The position numbers were made by a program, and so were the translations under genes. DNA of 64,000 nt from Arcticibacterium sp964021845 (GTDB taxonomy: Bacteria; Bacteroidota; Bacteroidia; Cytophagales; Spirosomataceae). The notes beneath the pieces were generated by a model, which worked only from the letters and a program-made list of their open reading frames with translations, ran no database searches and was not told where the DNA came from. The DNA lies in NCBI RefSeq assembly GCF_964021845.1, contig NZ_CAXHZC010000001.1, positions 248,001-312,000 of the forward strand. The letters are read 5' to 3'. Of this stretch, positions 8,703 through 16,836 are shown one piece after another. The number at the start of each line of letters is the position of its first letter. The stretch's first letter is position 1.

Positions 8703-10562
8703 TTATGATAAAGGTATTTTTATCTTAATGTCACTCCCTTTACTGTTATCTATTGATAGTTTACCATTAAGTTCTTCCACCCTGGTTAAGATACTGCTTA
8801 TACCCAGGCCTTTTGATTTGATATTGGTAAAACCTATGCCATCATCTGAAACTCTGAGGCTAACATTTTGAGCATCGTCTGATAAAATTATTAAGGCATT
8901 TTGAGCATCGGCATGTCTAAGTACATTATTTGTTAATTCTAAAACAATGGCATAGATATTAACATTGGTACGTTGCGGCAATCTTTGATTAAGGCTATGA
9001 TTAAAGGTGAAATTTGTCTTTTTGGCTGCATTTAATTTTTTGATAAGCCTTTCTATCGCCATTTTAAGACCACCTTTTTTATCCAGCTCCTTCGGTGAAA
9101 GATTGTGAGAGATAAGCCTTATATCATTATAGGCATCTGAAGTCATGGTTTTTATATTAGCATAAAGACGCTGTTCTCTTTCATTTAAGGCCTTTGGGTC
9201 TAAGGCTTCTAAATTCATGCTTATGGCCGAAAGTACAGAGCCAAGATTATCATGCAAGTCAGAGGCAAGGCGTTTTCTTTCCTTCTGCTGCCCTTTAGAG
9301 GTAGCCACCTTTATTTCTTCTAAAGCGGAGAAAAGTTCAGAAGTACGAGTTTGTACTTTCTTTTCAAGCGAGGTGTTTAGAAGTTCAATGTCATTTTTTT
9401 GAGCCTCTATAAGCACGTTTTTTCTTTCATTCTTTCTCCATGCAAAAAACGCGAGTAAAACCAAGACAGCCAGAAAGCCTAGGCCACCAGCCAGAGCATA
9501 TTGGCGGGTTTTTTGAATATTTAATTCCTGATTTAAGAGTTTGTTTTCAGTTTCGCGTTCTTCTGCGTTAAACGTCTCTCTTAGCTGACTCACTCTAGCA
9601 TTGGTTTGCTCATTTAGGTAAGATTCTGATAACTCTCGAGCTTTTTTATGGGCTTCAAAAGCTTTTTTAAACTGCCCGGCTTCCGTATAGTTCTGGGCCA
9701 TTATATCTAATGTTTGTAGCTGAAAAGTTTTAGATTCTATTTCGTTGGCAACAGAGAGAGCTTCATTCAATAGTGCTATGGATTTATTCAGCTCACCATT
9801 TTTGAGTAAAACAACCGCCATTCCACTCAAATTATGCCATAGGTCTCCTTTATTTTGAAGTTTTCGAGCCATAGCGATATTCTCTTTGAAAATATTTTTT
9901 GCTTTACTAAAGTTACCCATGTCTCCGTGTAAAACAGCTAGGTTTACCATGACGGATAATGTTCCCAACGTATCAAATGCAATTGCTTTTAATTCCAAGG
10001 ACTTTTCATACATCATTAAAGCACTGTCAAGTTTGTTCTCCCTTTTATAAGCTACCCCAAGGTTGGTGAAAAAAGCTGAAGCTGTTTTTGGATTTGACTT
10101 TATGAGGGCTTCATTTCTAGTCGGTACTAAGTATATTTCTTTAGCTTCCTGATATCGCTTCATATCCATATAGATAAAGCCCATATCTCCATAAGCTTTT
10201 AATTCCTCCTCGGGACGATTAAATTTTTTCGTTAAATCCAGGAAAATAAATTCTTCTTTAAGCGATTCTTCATACATACCACGCCATGCCAATGATAAGC
10301 CACAGAACCTGTGGCCATAAATTTGACCAATTTCATTATTTTTTTCATGGCCAAGCTTTTTCATTTGTGTAGCTACTATGAATAGTGAATCCCTTTTTGA
10401 CTCGTCATAAGTAAATCTAAAAGCTAACTTATTTAAACGGTCAATTTCGGCGTCTCCAGAGGGCGGTTGAGAAAAACTTACAAGGCTGTTCAAAATGCAT
10501 GGAATCATAAAGAAAATCACTTTGAGAGATTCTTGAAAATATTTGCTGTGTGGTAGCTTCAT
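8703..10562 (-). CDS. TPR-containing sensor histidine kinase (HisKA_3/NarX-like)
   Basis: A 619-residue membrane kinase. In order: N-terminal signal/anchor, periplasmic tetratricopeptide repeats (about 60-330), one transmembrane helix (ALAGGLGFLAVLVLLAFFAW, about 355-374), a coiled coil, the HisKA_3 phosphoacceptor box RKRLASDLHDNLG with His437, and an HATPase_c domain (N-box ELTNNVLRHA, G1 DDGIGF, G2 KGLGISS). It should autophosphorylate and signal to the response regulator encoded divergently at 10739, the standard partner type for this kinase class. What the TPRs sense is unknown; related proteins respond to nutrient or envelope state. Confidence 0.93.
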   Translation of the reverse strand: MKLPHSKYFQESLKVIFFMIPCILNSLVSFSQPPSGDAEIDRLNKLAFRFTYDESKRDSLFIVATQMKKLGHEKNNEIGQIYGHRFCGLSLAWRGMYEESLKEEFIFLDLTKKFNRPEEELKAYGDMGFIYMDMKRYQEAKEIYLVPTRNEALIKSNPKTASAFFTNLGVAYKRENKLDSALMMYEKSLELKAIAFDTLGTLSVMVNLAVLHGDMGNFSKAKNIFKENIAMARKLQNKGDLWHNLSGMAVVLLKNGELNKSIALLNEALSVANEIESKTFQLQTLDIMAQNYTEAGQFKKAFEAHKKARELSESYLNEQTNARVSQLRETFNAEERETENKLLNQELNIQKTRQYALAGGLGFLAVLVLLAFFAWRKNERKNVLIEAQKNDIELLNTSLEKKVQTRTSELFSALEEIKVATSKGQQKERKRLASDLHDNLGSVLSAISMNLEALDPKALNEREQRLYANIKTMTSDAYNDIRLISHNLSPKELDKKGGLKMAIERLIKKLNAAKKTNFTFNHSLNQRLPQRTNVNIYAIVLELTNNVLRHADAQNALIILSDDAQNVSLRVSDDGIGFTNIKSKGLGISSILTRVEELNGKLSIDNSKGSDIKIKIPLS

Positions 10563-10654
10563 GAATTACTTTTTTTGAGTTCCTGATTTGTTCGAATTAC
10601 AAGTAAATGAATAAATGGTGATTAGAAAGGCAAAAGCCTAAGTAATGTACAGAA

Positions 10655-10674
10655 TGTCACCTGATATAGTGACA
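10655..10674. promoter_or_regulatory. Inverted repeat TGTCAC-N8-GTGACA in the kinase/regulator divergent promoter
   Basis: A perfect 6-bp inverted repeat with an 8-bp spacer lies in the 176-bp gap between the divergent kinase and response-regulator genes. A LuxR-type dimer or a Crp-like factor could bind it. A related GTGA-N7-TCAC site lies before the LytTR gene at 11495-11509. Confidence 0.45.
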
Positions 10675-10738
10675 AAAAATCATGCACTTCTTGTATTGAA
10701 TTGTTAATTTGCCCTACAGACCTTTGTAAACAAAAGCC

Positions 10739-11368
10739 ATGACTATTAAAGTTTTTATTACTGACGACCATTTATTGATATTGGAGGGACTATCCGCAAT
10801 ATTTGAAACAATAGAATGTATAGAGGTAGTTGGCATAGCTCAATCTGCACAGGAAACACTTCAAAAAATTGCTGTATTGAAGCCTGACTTATTAATAACT
10901 GATTATCACATGCCAAAAATGGATGGTCAGGAATTGCTAAGAGAAGTAAAGAAAAGCTTTCCTGAAATAAAAGTTCTCATATTAAGCATGCATGAAGAGA
11001 TACCAGACATCATAAAGTTATTAAAAGACAAGGCGGATGGTTATATCTTGAAAAATTCAGGAAAAGAAGAGTTTATAGTAGCTATTCAAAAAGTATTTAA
11101 TGGAGAAAAATACTTTTCATCCTCCATAGTGCAGGATTTAATCTCAGGTTTAGAAAATCCACTACTAGATACCCGCTCACTTTCTAAGCAAGAACTTAAA
11201 ATTGCGAAAGCATTGACCTGTGGTCTTTCAGGTCCTGAAATAGCTAAAGAATATTTTATCTCCATCAACACTGTCAATACACATAGAAGACGAATCTATT
11301 GCAAATTAGGCATCAATAGTTTACAAGAATTGGTTCGTTTAGGTGTTCAAAAAGGCTGGTTAAAATAG
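10739..11368 (+). CDS. NarL/FixJ-type response regulator (REC + LuxR HTH)
   Basis: A 209-residue regulator. The receiver domain occupies residues 1-120 with the acidic pair Asp9-Asp10, phosphoacceptor Asp55 (LLITDYHMPKMDG) and the conserved lysine in YILKNSG. A LuxR-type helix-turn-helix follows (about 145-209: LSKQELKIAKALTCGLSGPEIA, then INTVNTHRRRIYCKLGINS). It is the evident partner of the divergent kinase at 8703. The leader ends in TTTGTAAACAAAA just before the ATG, a sequence nearly repeated before the LytTR gene at 11576, suggesting that the two regulators share control. A terminator follows. Confidence 0.94.
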   Translation: MTIKVFITDDHLLILEGLSAIFETIECIEVVGIAQSAQETLQKIAVLKPDLLITDYHMPKMDGQELLREVKKSFPEIKVLILSMHEEIPDIIKLLKDKADGYILKNSGKEEFIVAIQKVFNGEKYFSSSIVQDLISGLENPLLDTRSLSKQELKIAKALTCGLSGPEIAKEYFISINTVNTHRRRIYCKLGINSLQELVRLGVQKGWLK

Positions 11369-11420
11369 CCGTAATCTACTTTGTTTCTACAATTTCTTAC
11401 CCTGCAAAACTATCAAAAGG

Positions 11421-11450
11421 ACAGAACACTGTGAACGCAGTGTTTTTCTG
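11421..11450 (+). terminator. Rho-independent terminator after the response regulator
   Basis: AACACTG (11425-11431) and CAGTGTT (11438-11444) pair around a 6-base loop and run into T residues. This separates the LuxR regulator from the downstream LytTR operon. Confidence 0.8.
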
Positions 11451-11494
11451 ATCAAACTAAACCAAGTTGATTTGTCAATTTGTAATCAGATCGG

Positions 11495-11509
11495 GTGACA
11501 AAATATCAC
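11495..11509. promoter_or_regulatory. Inverted repeat GTGA-N7-TCAC upstream of the LytTR gene
   Basis: GTGA and TCAC flank CAAAATA, 67 bases before the LytTR start. The surrounding GTGACAAAATATCA aligns with GTGACAAAAAATCA in the promoter of the response regulator at 10739. Candidate operator; the binding protein is not known. Confidence 0.4.
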
Positions 11510-11575
11510 ATGATTATAGAATTGTACTCGGTTGTATTGGTTTCCAACTTTGTGTAAACAAAATGAGCCAAGAAA

Positions 11576-11902
11576 ATGAGTTACAACTTTAATGAGGTAC
11601 GTGCTATACAAAAAGCACAAATTATTCCGCCAGACATAATAAGGATAGAGGCTGACATTAACTACAGCATTGTTCATCTCACGAGTGGTAAAAAAATAAT
11701 TCTTGCCAAGACGCTGAAACAATTTCAAGAGATGCTGGATCCTCAAAATTTTGTAAGACCGTGCAGGTCACATCTTATCAATACCAGATTTATTAAAAAA
11801 GCAAGCGAAACTAAGGTGATACTTAAAAATGGCTTCCAGTTGCCCGTTTCCAGGAGAAGAAGAATTGGTCTGATGACCATAATTAATATAACCAATAACT
11901 AA
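11576..11902 (+). CDS. Stand-alone LytTR DNA-binding domain regulator
   Basis: A 108-residue protein made of a LytTR domain only (IIRIEADINYSIVHL, LDPQNFVRPCRSHLINTRFI, PVSRRRRIGL), with no receiver domain. Such orphan LytTR proteins bind direct-repeat DNA sites and often control surface or biofilm genes. It sits 15 bp before the tail-fibre-like gene and is probably co-transcribed with it. A 9-codon ATG frame starting at 11563 overlaps the true start out of frame and could modulate initiation. The leader resembles that of the nearby response regulator gene, consistent with a shared regulon. Confidence 0.9.
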   Translation: MSYNFNEVRAIQKAQIIPPDIIRIEADINYSIVHLTSGKKIILAKTLKQFQEMLDPQNFVRPCRSHLINTRFIKKASETKVILKNGFQLPVSRRRRIGLMTIINITNN

Positions 11903-11917
11903 ACATTTATTTAAGCA

Positions 11918-13153
11918 ATGAGAAAAATTATACTACTTTCAAGTGCCTTCTTGTTAAGCATAGGCCTTGGTTTTGGGCAGAGCATAGAGCTAACACCCGA
12001 TGGATACGATGGAAACCATAGCACAGGGAACCAAATAGAAATAAAAACGAACGCAATTCCCATAGTTAATATGTTTCGTCATAGTGGAACTATCAGTTCA
12101 CCTGGAGCAACTCCTGCGAATTTCACAATAGGTAGATTTTGGGGTGGGGGCCACTCTGGAGAAGGTTTTGTAGAAGGAACTTCTAGAATAGACTTTAGAA
12201 CTACTGGCTCTGCTTTCACATCAAAAAACTTCGGTTCATTTATGCGGTTTTATACAACTGCTGAAGGTACGACAACCGCATCGGAACGTATGAGAATAAC
12301 TGACATTGGCGATGTAGGTATAGGTACAGCGGCTCCAGAAGAGAAACTTCATGTTAAAGGTGGTGACTTCCTTCTTGAAGACACAACGCCTTTCTTTGAA
12401 CTTAGAAACACTGGAGATGCTGGTGCAAATGGAATTACTTTCGCAAATTCAACTGGTCAGACCAGAGCTCAAATAAAGTATACACCCCTAGATTCGCAAA
12501 AGGGAGTAATTCAGATGCTTGAGGGCTCGGGTTCAAATAACGGTTTATTTTTTATTGATGGTCCTGGTACGGCGAATAGCGGAAATAATCTTGGTATTAA
12601 TGAAGATGAGCCTAGAGCAAGATTACACATTCGTTCTAATAGTCAGCCAACAAACCCTAGTTTGTTAATTGAGGAAAATAATAATGGTTCTGTAGATGCT
12701 ATAACATTTGAAAATTTTTCCTCTTCAGAAAAATGGCATATAAAATACCAATCTAACGATACTGATGCTAATGCTAACTTTAGAATTAATGCGAGTAATA
12801 CAGGAGATGTAGCCACTTTTACTGGAGATGGGAACACCAAGTTACACGGTTATACGCAACTCGGAGACTCAGCTCCAAAAATAAAAATGAAAAGGCTTAC
12901 TGGTACAACTGCTAGCACAGAAGGTACAACATCTTATATCGCTCATGGTTTAGGTGCAAATAGAATTTTAGCGGTAGATGTTCATGTTAATTACGCTACT
13001 AATACCTATGTGCCAGAAAATCATCTTGAGCACAGTAATTATCAATTTAGCTATATTCACGATAATGTAAACATAAGAATCTATACAAAAGCTGGTAATA
13101 GTGCCAACATATTGAGCAAACCAGTTGTGGTCTTGGTTACCTACGAAGAATAA
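11918..13153 (+). CDS. Secreted tail-fibre-like repeat protein
   Basis: A 411-residue protein with a signal peptide (GLGFGQ, cleavage near residue 21). It contains the phrases SERMRITDIGDVGIGTAAPEE and NNLGINEDEPRARLHI, the GIGT.P.EKLHV pattern of trimeric tail-fibre/S74-like stalk proteins common on Bacteroidota surfaces, in two spaced copies (near residues 128-147 and 225-240). There is no C-terminal intramolecular chaperone triad that I can see; the last 90 residues form a separate beta-rich domain (SYIAHGLGANRILAVDV). It is probably an adhesive or matrix protein controlled by the LytTR gene 15 bp upstream. A strong terminator follows the stop. Confidence 0.8.
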   Translation: MRKIILLSSAFLLSIGLGFGQSIELTPDGYDGNHSTGNQIEIKTNAIPIVNMFRHSGTISSPGATPANFTIGRFWGGGHSGEGFVEGTSRIDFRTTGSAFTSKNFGSFMRFYTTAEGTTTASERMRITDIGDVGIGTAAPEEKLHVKGGDFLLEDTTPFFELRNTGDAGANGITFANSTGQTRAQIKYTPLDSQKGVIQMLEGSGSNNGLFFIDGPGTANSGNNLGINEDEPRARLHIRSNSQPTNPSLLIEENNNGSVDAITFENFSSSEKWHIKYQSNDTDANANFRINASNTGDVATFTGDGNTKLHGYTQLGDSAPKIKMKRLTGTTASTEGTTSYIAHGLGANRILAVDVHVNYATNTYVPENHLEHSNYQFSYIHDNVNIRIYTKAGNSANILSKPVVVLVTYEE

Positions 13154-13170
13154 ACAATAAGCGATATACG

Positions 13171-13209
13171 AAAAGCCATCTTATACTAAAAAATGAGATG
13201 GCTTTTTTT
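13171..13209 (+). terminator. Rho-independent terminator
   Basis: AAAAGCCATCT pairs with AGATGGCTTTT and is followed by a run of seven T. It ends the LytTR/tail-fibre operon. Confidence 0.9.
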
Positions 13210-13290
13210 CATTGTTAGCCGATACACTTTTTCTGAGAGATTAAACTAACTCAAAACTTAGTCTAAGCCTACTTTCATGGTAGAAATGGC

Positions 13291-13461
13291 CTACTTTTTA
13301 CGCATCTTAATTCCGAAATATAGTAGGAGACCTATAACGATAAGCACAAGTATAATTCCAAAATTCATACCTGCTTTAAAGATGCCAGCTATGGCAGCAC
13401 AGCCAGTTAAAAGGGTGGAAAGGGGTAATAAAAGAGCGGCTACAAATATTGACTTTTTCAT
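13291..13461 (-). CDS. 56-residue membrane-anchored lipoprotein of a conserved small Bacteroidota family
   Basis: The ATG at 13461 reads 56 codons to the TAG at 13291. The product starts MKKSIFVAALLLPLSTLLTGC (lipobox LTGC, Cys21), then AAIAGIFKAGMNFG, one transmembrane helix (IILVLIVIGLLLYFGI) and a basic tail KMRKK. Very similar small proteins with the FKAGM.FG motif recur across Bacteroidota and are often misannotated as phosphatidate cytidylyltransferase; that family recall is from memory. No catalytic residues are present. A longer frame on the plus strand (13277-13483) is its shadow. Function unknown. Confidence 0.8.
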   Translation of the reverse strand: MKKSIFVAALLLPLSTLLTGCAAIAGIFKAGMNFGIILVLIVIGLLLYFGIKMRKK

Positions 13462-13483
13462 GGTGTTCTTTTTTGAGTTTTAA

Positions 13484-13917
13484 TTAAAGCGTTCTTAGTT
13501 TTTACTTATTCTTAAAACAATATTCCACATAGCTTTTATGTCCAAAAGCTCTTTTGGGCTACTTTAGATAATAGTTGTAATAAACTATGATTGTGGAATG
13601 TGTATTTTAGTTCCCAAGTACTTTACAGCTTAAATCCACACTTACGGGAAGAAAGGATTTAAGAGAGTTTATCCACGCAAAGAAGATGAAACAGGACTTA
13701 CGCTCAAACTGACATTATCCTTTCGGAATTGAAAATATCCCTTCATAAATGTCTCAAATACACTTTATGCTTCCTGAAAGCTTATAACTAATTTTTTAGT
13801 TATAAGCTTTGTTTCTTGAAATATTCCTTATACATTGAGCATAAGAAGGGCCGGCTTCCTGTATCATACTAGTTAATTTCTTATTAAATATTCCAGAATT
13901 TCTGGCAGGGGATTTCT
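13484..13917. repeat. 434-bp non-coding region with four inverted repeats
   Basis: No gene is seen. Four inverted repeats stand out: CCAAAAG-CT-CTTTTGG (13542-13557, perfect), ATAGTT-N6-AACTAT (13571-13588, perfect), CTTAAATCC-N17-GGATTTAAG (13629-13663, perfect 9-bp arms) and a perfect 14-bp-arm hairpin at 13777-13810 (AAAGCTTATAACTA, 6-base loop ATTTTT, then the complement). None has a classical T-run directly after it. Such density suggests a structured RNA or a decayed small mobile element. It also holds the promoters of the lipoprotein (minus) and TonB (plus) genes. Confidence 0.55.
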
Positions 13918-13941
13918 TTGACCAAAAAACGAATTTCAATA

Positions 13942-14778
13942 ATGGAAAACGAGAAAGATTTTAAAACACTAGACGACATGCTTTTTGAAAACAGAAATAA
14001 AGAGTATGGTGCTTATGACCTCCGAAAAAAGTACAGTTCACATTTGACAAGAGCCTTTGTGCTTGGCGTTTCAGGAGTAGTCTTTATTTCACTTAGTAGT
14101 TTTTTTGTAGTAAAATCAAAAACGATAGAAGTGGTGCCACAAGCCAATCCTTACACAGTTCATGATTTGGAAAAGTGGTTTGAACCACCAGTGGATTTGC
14201 CAAAAGAAAAAGAGCCGATTCCACCTGTAAAACAAGAAGTTTTTGAGCAGGTTGTGATTCCAGAATTTGTAGAGCCTGTGGCAGATACAAAAGAGATTGT
14301 AGAAGCGGATGTTCCTACTGATGAGCAAGTAGAAATAGCAGTTATAAGTACTATCAAACAGGAAGGAAAACCCTCAACGGATATCTTCGAGAATTCTGGA
14401 CCCAAAATACTAGATGGCTTAGCCATAAAAGCACCAGAACCACCAGTGGAGCCTAAAGTAGAAAAGGAGTTTTTAAGCTCTGAGATTATGCCCGAGTTTG
14501 AAGGTGGACTAAAGAAAATGTATAAATGGCTAGGTCGAAACCTCAATTACCCAAGAAATGCCACGGTAAATGGTGTGGAGGGTAAGGTTATAGTGACTTT
14601 TATTGTTGAGAAAGATGGAAGCATCTCTGATGTCAAAGTGCTGAAAGGAATAGGTTTTGGCTGCGATGAAGAAGCGGAACGTGTCATTAAAAAAATGCCT
14701 AAGTGGAAAGCAGGAATACAAAATGGAAAACCCGTTAGAGTCAGATATACCATTCCTTTGAGTTTTCAAATTAACTAG
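13942..14778 (+). CDS. TonB-family energy transducer
   Basis: I chose the ATG at 13942 (MENEKDFKTLDDMLFENRNKEYGAYDLRKKY), a canonical Bacteroidota TonB N-terminus; an in-frame TTG lies 24 bases upstream. The 278-residue protein has one N-terminal transmembrane helix (FVLGVSGVVFISLSSFFVV), a Pro/Glu/Val-rich periplasmic linker (about 75-180) and the TonB C-terminal domain (FEGGLKKMYKWLGRNLNYPR, VEGKVIVTFIVEKDGSISDVKVLKGIG, PVRVRYTIPLSF). It transmits proton-motive force from ExbBD to receptors such as the SusC-like protein at the window start. No exbB/exbD is adjacent. A terminator follows. Confidence 0.93.
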   Translation: MENEKDFKTLDDMLFENRNKEYGAYDLRKKYSSHLTRAFVLGVSGVVFISLSSFFVVKSKTIEVVPQANPYTVHDLEKWFEPPVDLPKEKEPIPPVKQEVFEQVVIPEFVEPVADTKEIVEADVPTDEQVEIAVISTIKQEGKPSTDIFENSGPKILDGLAIKAPEPPVEPKVEKEFLSSEIMPEFEGGLKKMYKWLGRNLNYPRNATVNGVEGKVIVTFIVEKDGSISDVKVLKGIGFGCDEEAERVIKKMPKWKAGIQNGKPVRVRYTIPLSFQIN

Positions 14779-14784
14779 AACTTA

Positions 14785-14824
14785 AGAGTGTCTCATTTTT
14801 GAGGAGTGTGACACTCTTTTTTAA
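14785..14824 (+). terminator. Rho-independent terminator after tonB-like gene
   Basis: AGAGTGTC (14785-14792) pairs with GACACTCT (14810-14817), followed by a T-run. Confidence 0.88.
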
Positions 14825-14906
14825 AACATGTGTTGTTCAAAATGCTAGGAAATACGTATGAATAATTGTATAATTGATGGAAATATTTCAATAAATATAT
14901 TTGGAT

Positions 14907-15563
14907 ATGAGTTTAAAAAAGTGGGCATACGGAATTAAGGGTAAAGTGAAAATAGCAGCAGTGCTTGGTGGCGTACTTTCTCTTTTACTTTGGAGCAATT
15001 TGATGGACAGAAAGCGTGTAACACAGCTTCAGACGTCGTTTTCGGCCATATATGAAGATAGACTCATGGTAGAAGGTTTCATTTTTGATTTGTCTTCTAT
15101 CCTTCATGAGCGAGAGCAGCTAGTAATTAGTAGCTTAAACTCTCATCAACTTAATGCCGCTACCTCAGCTCATTTAAAGGCTTTAGATGTTAAAATGTCT
15201 TCTCTGGTAGAAGATTATGCTTCTACTCAATTTACAGATTTAGAGAAAAGAGTTTTCTTAGAATTTAAAGAATTAGTGCCTTCTATCTCTCAAATAGGAT
15301 ATGATTTGAAGGATAATTCTCTTGCTGAAACCAACAAAACGCTCACGCACAAAGGTTTAGCTAAACTTACTGTACTCTCAAATATTCAAACTTCGGAAGG
15401 GCAACGACTTTGGGAGGAGACCAATGGTATCATGCTCCAAAAACAATCTTCTTCACAGTTTGAAATCATTTCATTGATAGCTTTAGCCATCATGATTCAG
15501 GTTCTTTTGTTTTCTTCCACATCTGTTTTCAAAAAAATCCAGCAGAAACCGCATTTGAACTAA
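14907..15563 (+). CDS. Four-helix-bundle (MCP-type sensory) membrane protein
   Basis: The ATG at 14907 (MSLKKWAYGIKGKVK) is preferred over the TTG at 14901. The 218-residue product has an N-terminal transmembrane helix (IAAVLGGVLSLLLWSNLM), an extracytoplasmic all-helical region of about 150 residues with the DLSSILHEREQLV-type pattern of 4HB_MCP ligand-binding domains, and a C-terminal transmembrane helix (ISLIALAIMIQVLLFSSTSV). It lacks any HAMP, kinase or methyl-accepting module, so it is a sensor-domain-only protein whose output partner is unknown. It lies 39 bp before the nspC gene and may be co-transcribed with it. Confidence 0.75.
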   Translation: MSLKKWAYGIKGKVKIAAVLGGVLSLLLWSNLMDRKRVTQLQTSFSAIYEDRLMVEGFIFDLSSILHEREQLVISSLNSHQLNAATSAHLKALDVKMSSLVEDYASTQFTDLEKRVFLEFKELVPSISQIGYDLKDNSLAETNKTLTHKGLAKLTVLSNIQTSEGQRLWEETNGIMLQKQSSSQFEIISLIALAIMIQVLLFSSTSVFKKIQQKPHLN

Positions 15564-15602
15564 GGGAAATTGCAACTTTTGTAAAAAAAAGAAACCGTTG
15601 TA

Positions 15603-16736
15603 ATGGATATTTCATCAATACCCTCTCCTTGTTACGTTTTAGAAGAAGCCAAGTTAGTAGATAATTTAAGGTTAATAAACTCTGTTCAGGAGCAAAGTGG
15701 AGGTCATATTATTTTGGCTTTGAAAGGATTTTCCATGTACAAAATGTTTCCGCTGGTTAAGCAATATTTGAGCGGAGCTACGGCCAGTAGTCTAAATGAG
15801 GCACGTCTTATTTTTGAGGAAATGAAATGCTTAGCTCATACTTATGCCCCTGTTTATAAACAGGAGGAGTTTGAGGAGTTAATGAGTTATAGTTCACATA
15901 TTACCTTTAATTCTTTAAACCAATACGAAACCTATAAAGAGCAGGTAAAGAATTACTCTTGCCCTATATCTATGGGTTTAAGAATTAATCCACAATATGC
16001 CGAGGTAGAAACCGATATGTATAACCCCTGCATAGTAGGAAGCAGGTTAGGGATTACCAGAGAGGCTTTAGGAAAAGAACTACCAGAAGGTATTGAAGGA
16101 CTTCACTTTCACTCTTTATGTGAAAATGATTCTTTTGTTTTAGAGCGTACACTTGTTCATGTAGAAGAAAAGTTTGGAGACTTACTGCATCAAGTGAAAT
16201 GGTTAAATATGGGCGGCGGTCACCTTATGACACGTTCTGGTTATAATATTGGCCATGTTGCCAAGCAAATTGAAAGACTAAGAAAAACGTACAATATTGA
16301 AGTGATATTAGAGCCTGGTTCTGCTATAGCTTGGGAAACTGGCGTTTTAGTGTCGACCGTACAAGACATTGTAGATGCTCAGGGGGTTAATGTTGCCATA
16401 TTAGACGTTAGTTTTGCAGCCCACATGCCAGATACTTTAGAGATGCCTTACAAACCACGTATTTTAGGAGCATATCAGACAGAACTTCCGGGAAAACATA
16501 ACTATAGAATGGGTGGAACCACATGTTTAGCTGGTGATTTTATGGGAGACTACGCCTTTGACGAGCCTCTAAAGATTGGAGATAAGGTGGTTTTTGATGA
16601 TATGATTCACTATACCATGGTGAAAACTACCACTTTTAATGGCGTTGGTTTGCCTTCTATTGGTGTTCTTAAATCAGACGGTAGTTTTGAATTGCATAAG
16701 AGCTTTGGCTACCAGACCTTCAAAGAGAAACTATAA
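15603..16736 (+). CDS. nspC: Carboxynorspermidine decarboxylase
   Basis: A 377-residue PLP enzyme of the fold III (alanine racemase-like) decarboxylase family. The PLP lysine is Lys41 in ILALKGFSMYK. Other landmarks are GLHFHSLCEND, the phosphate-binding glycines in WLNMGGGHLMT, the EPGSAIAWETG motif, and the C-terminal GDYAF, DMIHYTMVKTTTFNG segment specific to carboxynorspermidine decarboxylases. It decarboxylates carboxy(nor)spermidine, the product of the dehydrogenase at 3430, to (nor)spermidine. In many bacteria the two genes adjoin; here they are 11 kb apart. Confidence 0.95.
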   Translation: MDISSIPSPCYVLEEAKLVDNLRLINSVQEQSGGHIILALKGFSMYKMFPLVKQYLSGATASSLNEARLIFEEMKCLAHTYAPVYKQEEFEELMSYSSHITFNSLNQYETYKEQVKNYSCPISMGLRINPQYAEVETDMYNPCIVGSRLGITREALGKELPEGIEGLHFHSLCENDSFVLERTLVHVEEKFGDLLHQVKWLNMGGGHLMTRSGYNIGHVAKQIERLRKTYNIEVILEPGSAIAWETGVLVSTVQDIVDAQGVNVAILDVSFAAHMPDTLEMPYKPRILGAYQTELPGKHNYRMGGTTCLAGDFMGDYAFDEPLKIGDKVVFDDMIHYTMVKTTTFNGVGLPSIGVLKSDGSFELHKSFGYQTFKEKL

Positions 16737-16836
16737 AGGCTTCTTTACCTGAAAATTAGAAGTATGGAGGATTTATCTAATGGTAAGGTTTGAGTAGGAA
16801 TTATCCATTATTTTTGTTCAACCATAAGAACCCAAA

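Noticed and set aside
13277..13483. 68-codon plus-strand ORF
   Set aside because: It is the shadow of the minus-strand 56-residue lipoprotein gene, which has the lipobox, helix and ATG expected of a real gene.
14093..14769. Several 60-130-codon minus-strand ORFs in the tonB region
   Set aside because: They lie antisense to the Pro/Glu-rich linker and C-terminal domain of the TonB gene; the Ser/Thr-rich translations reflect codon complement.
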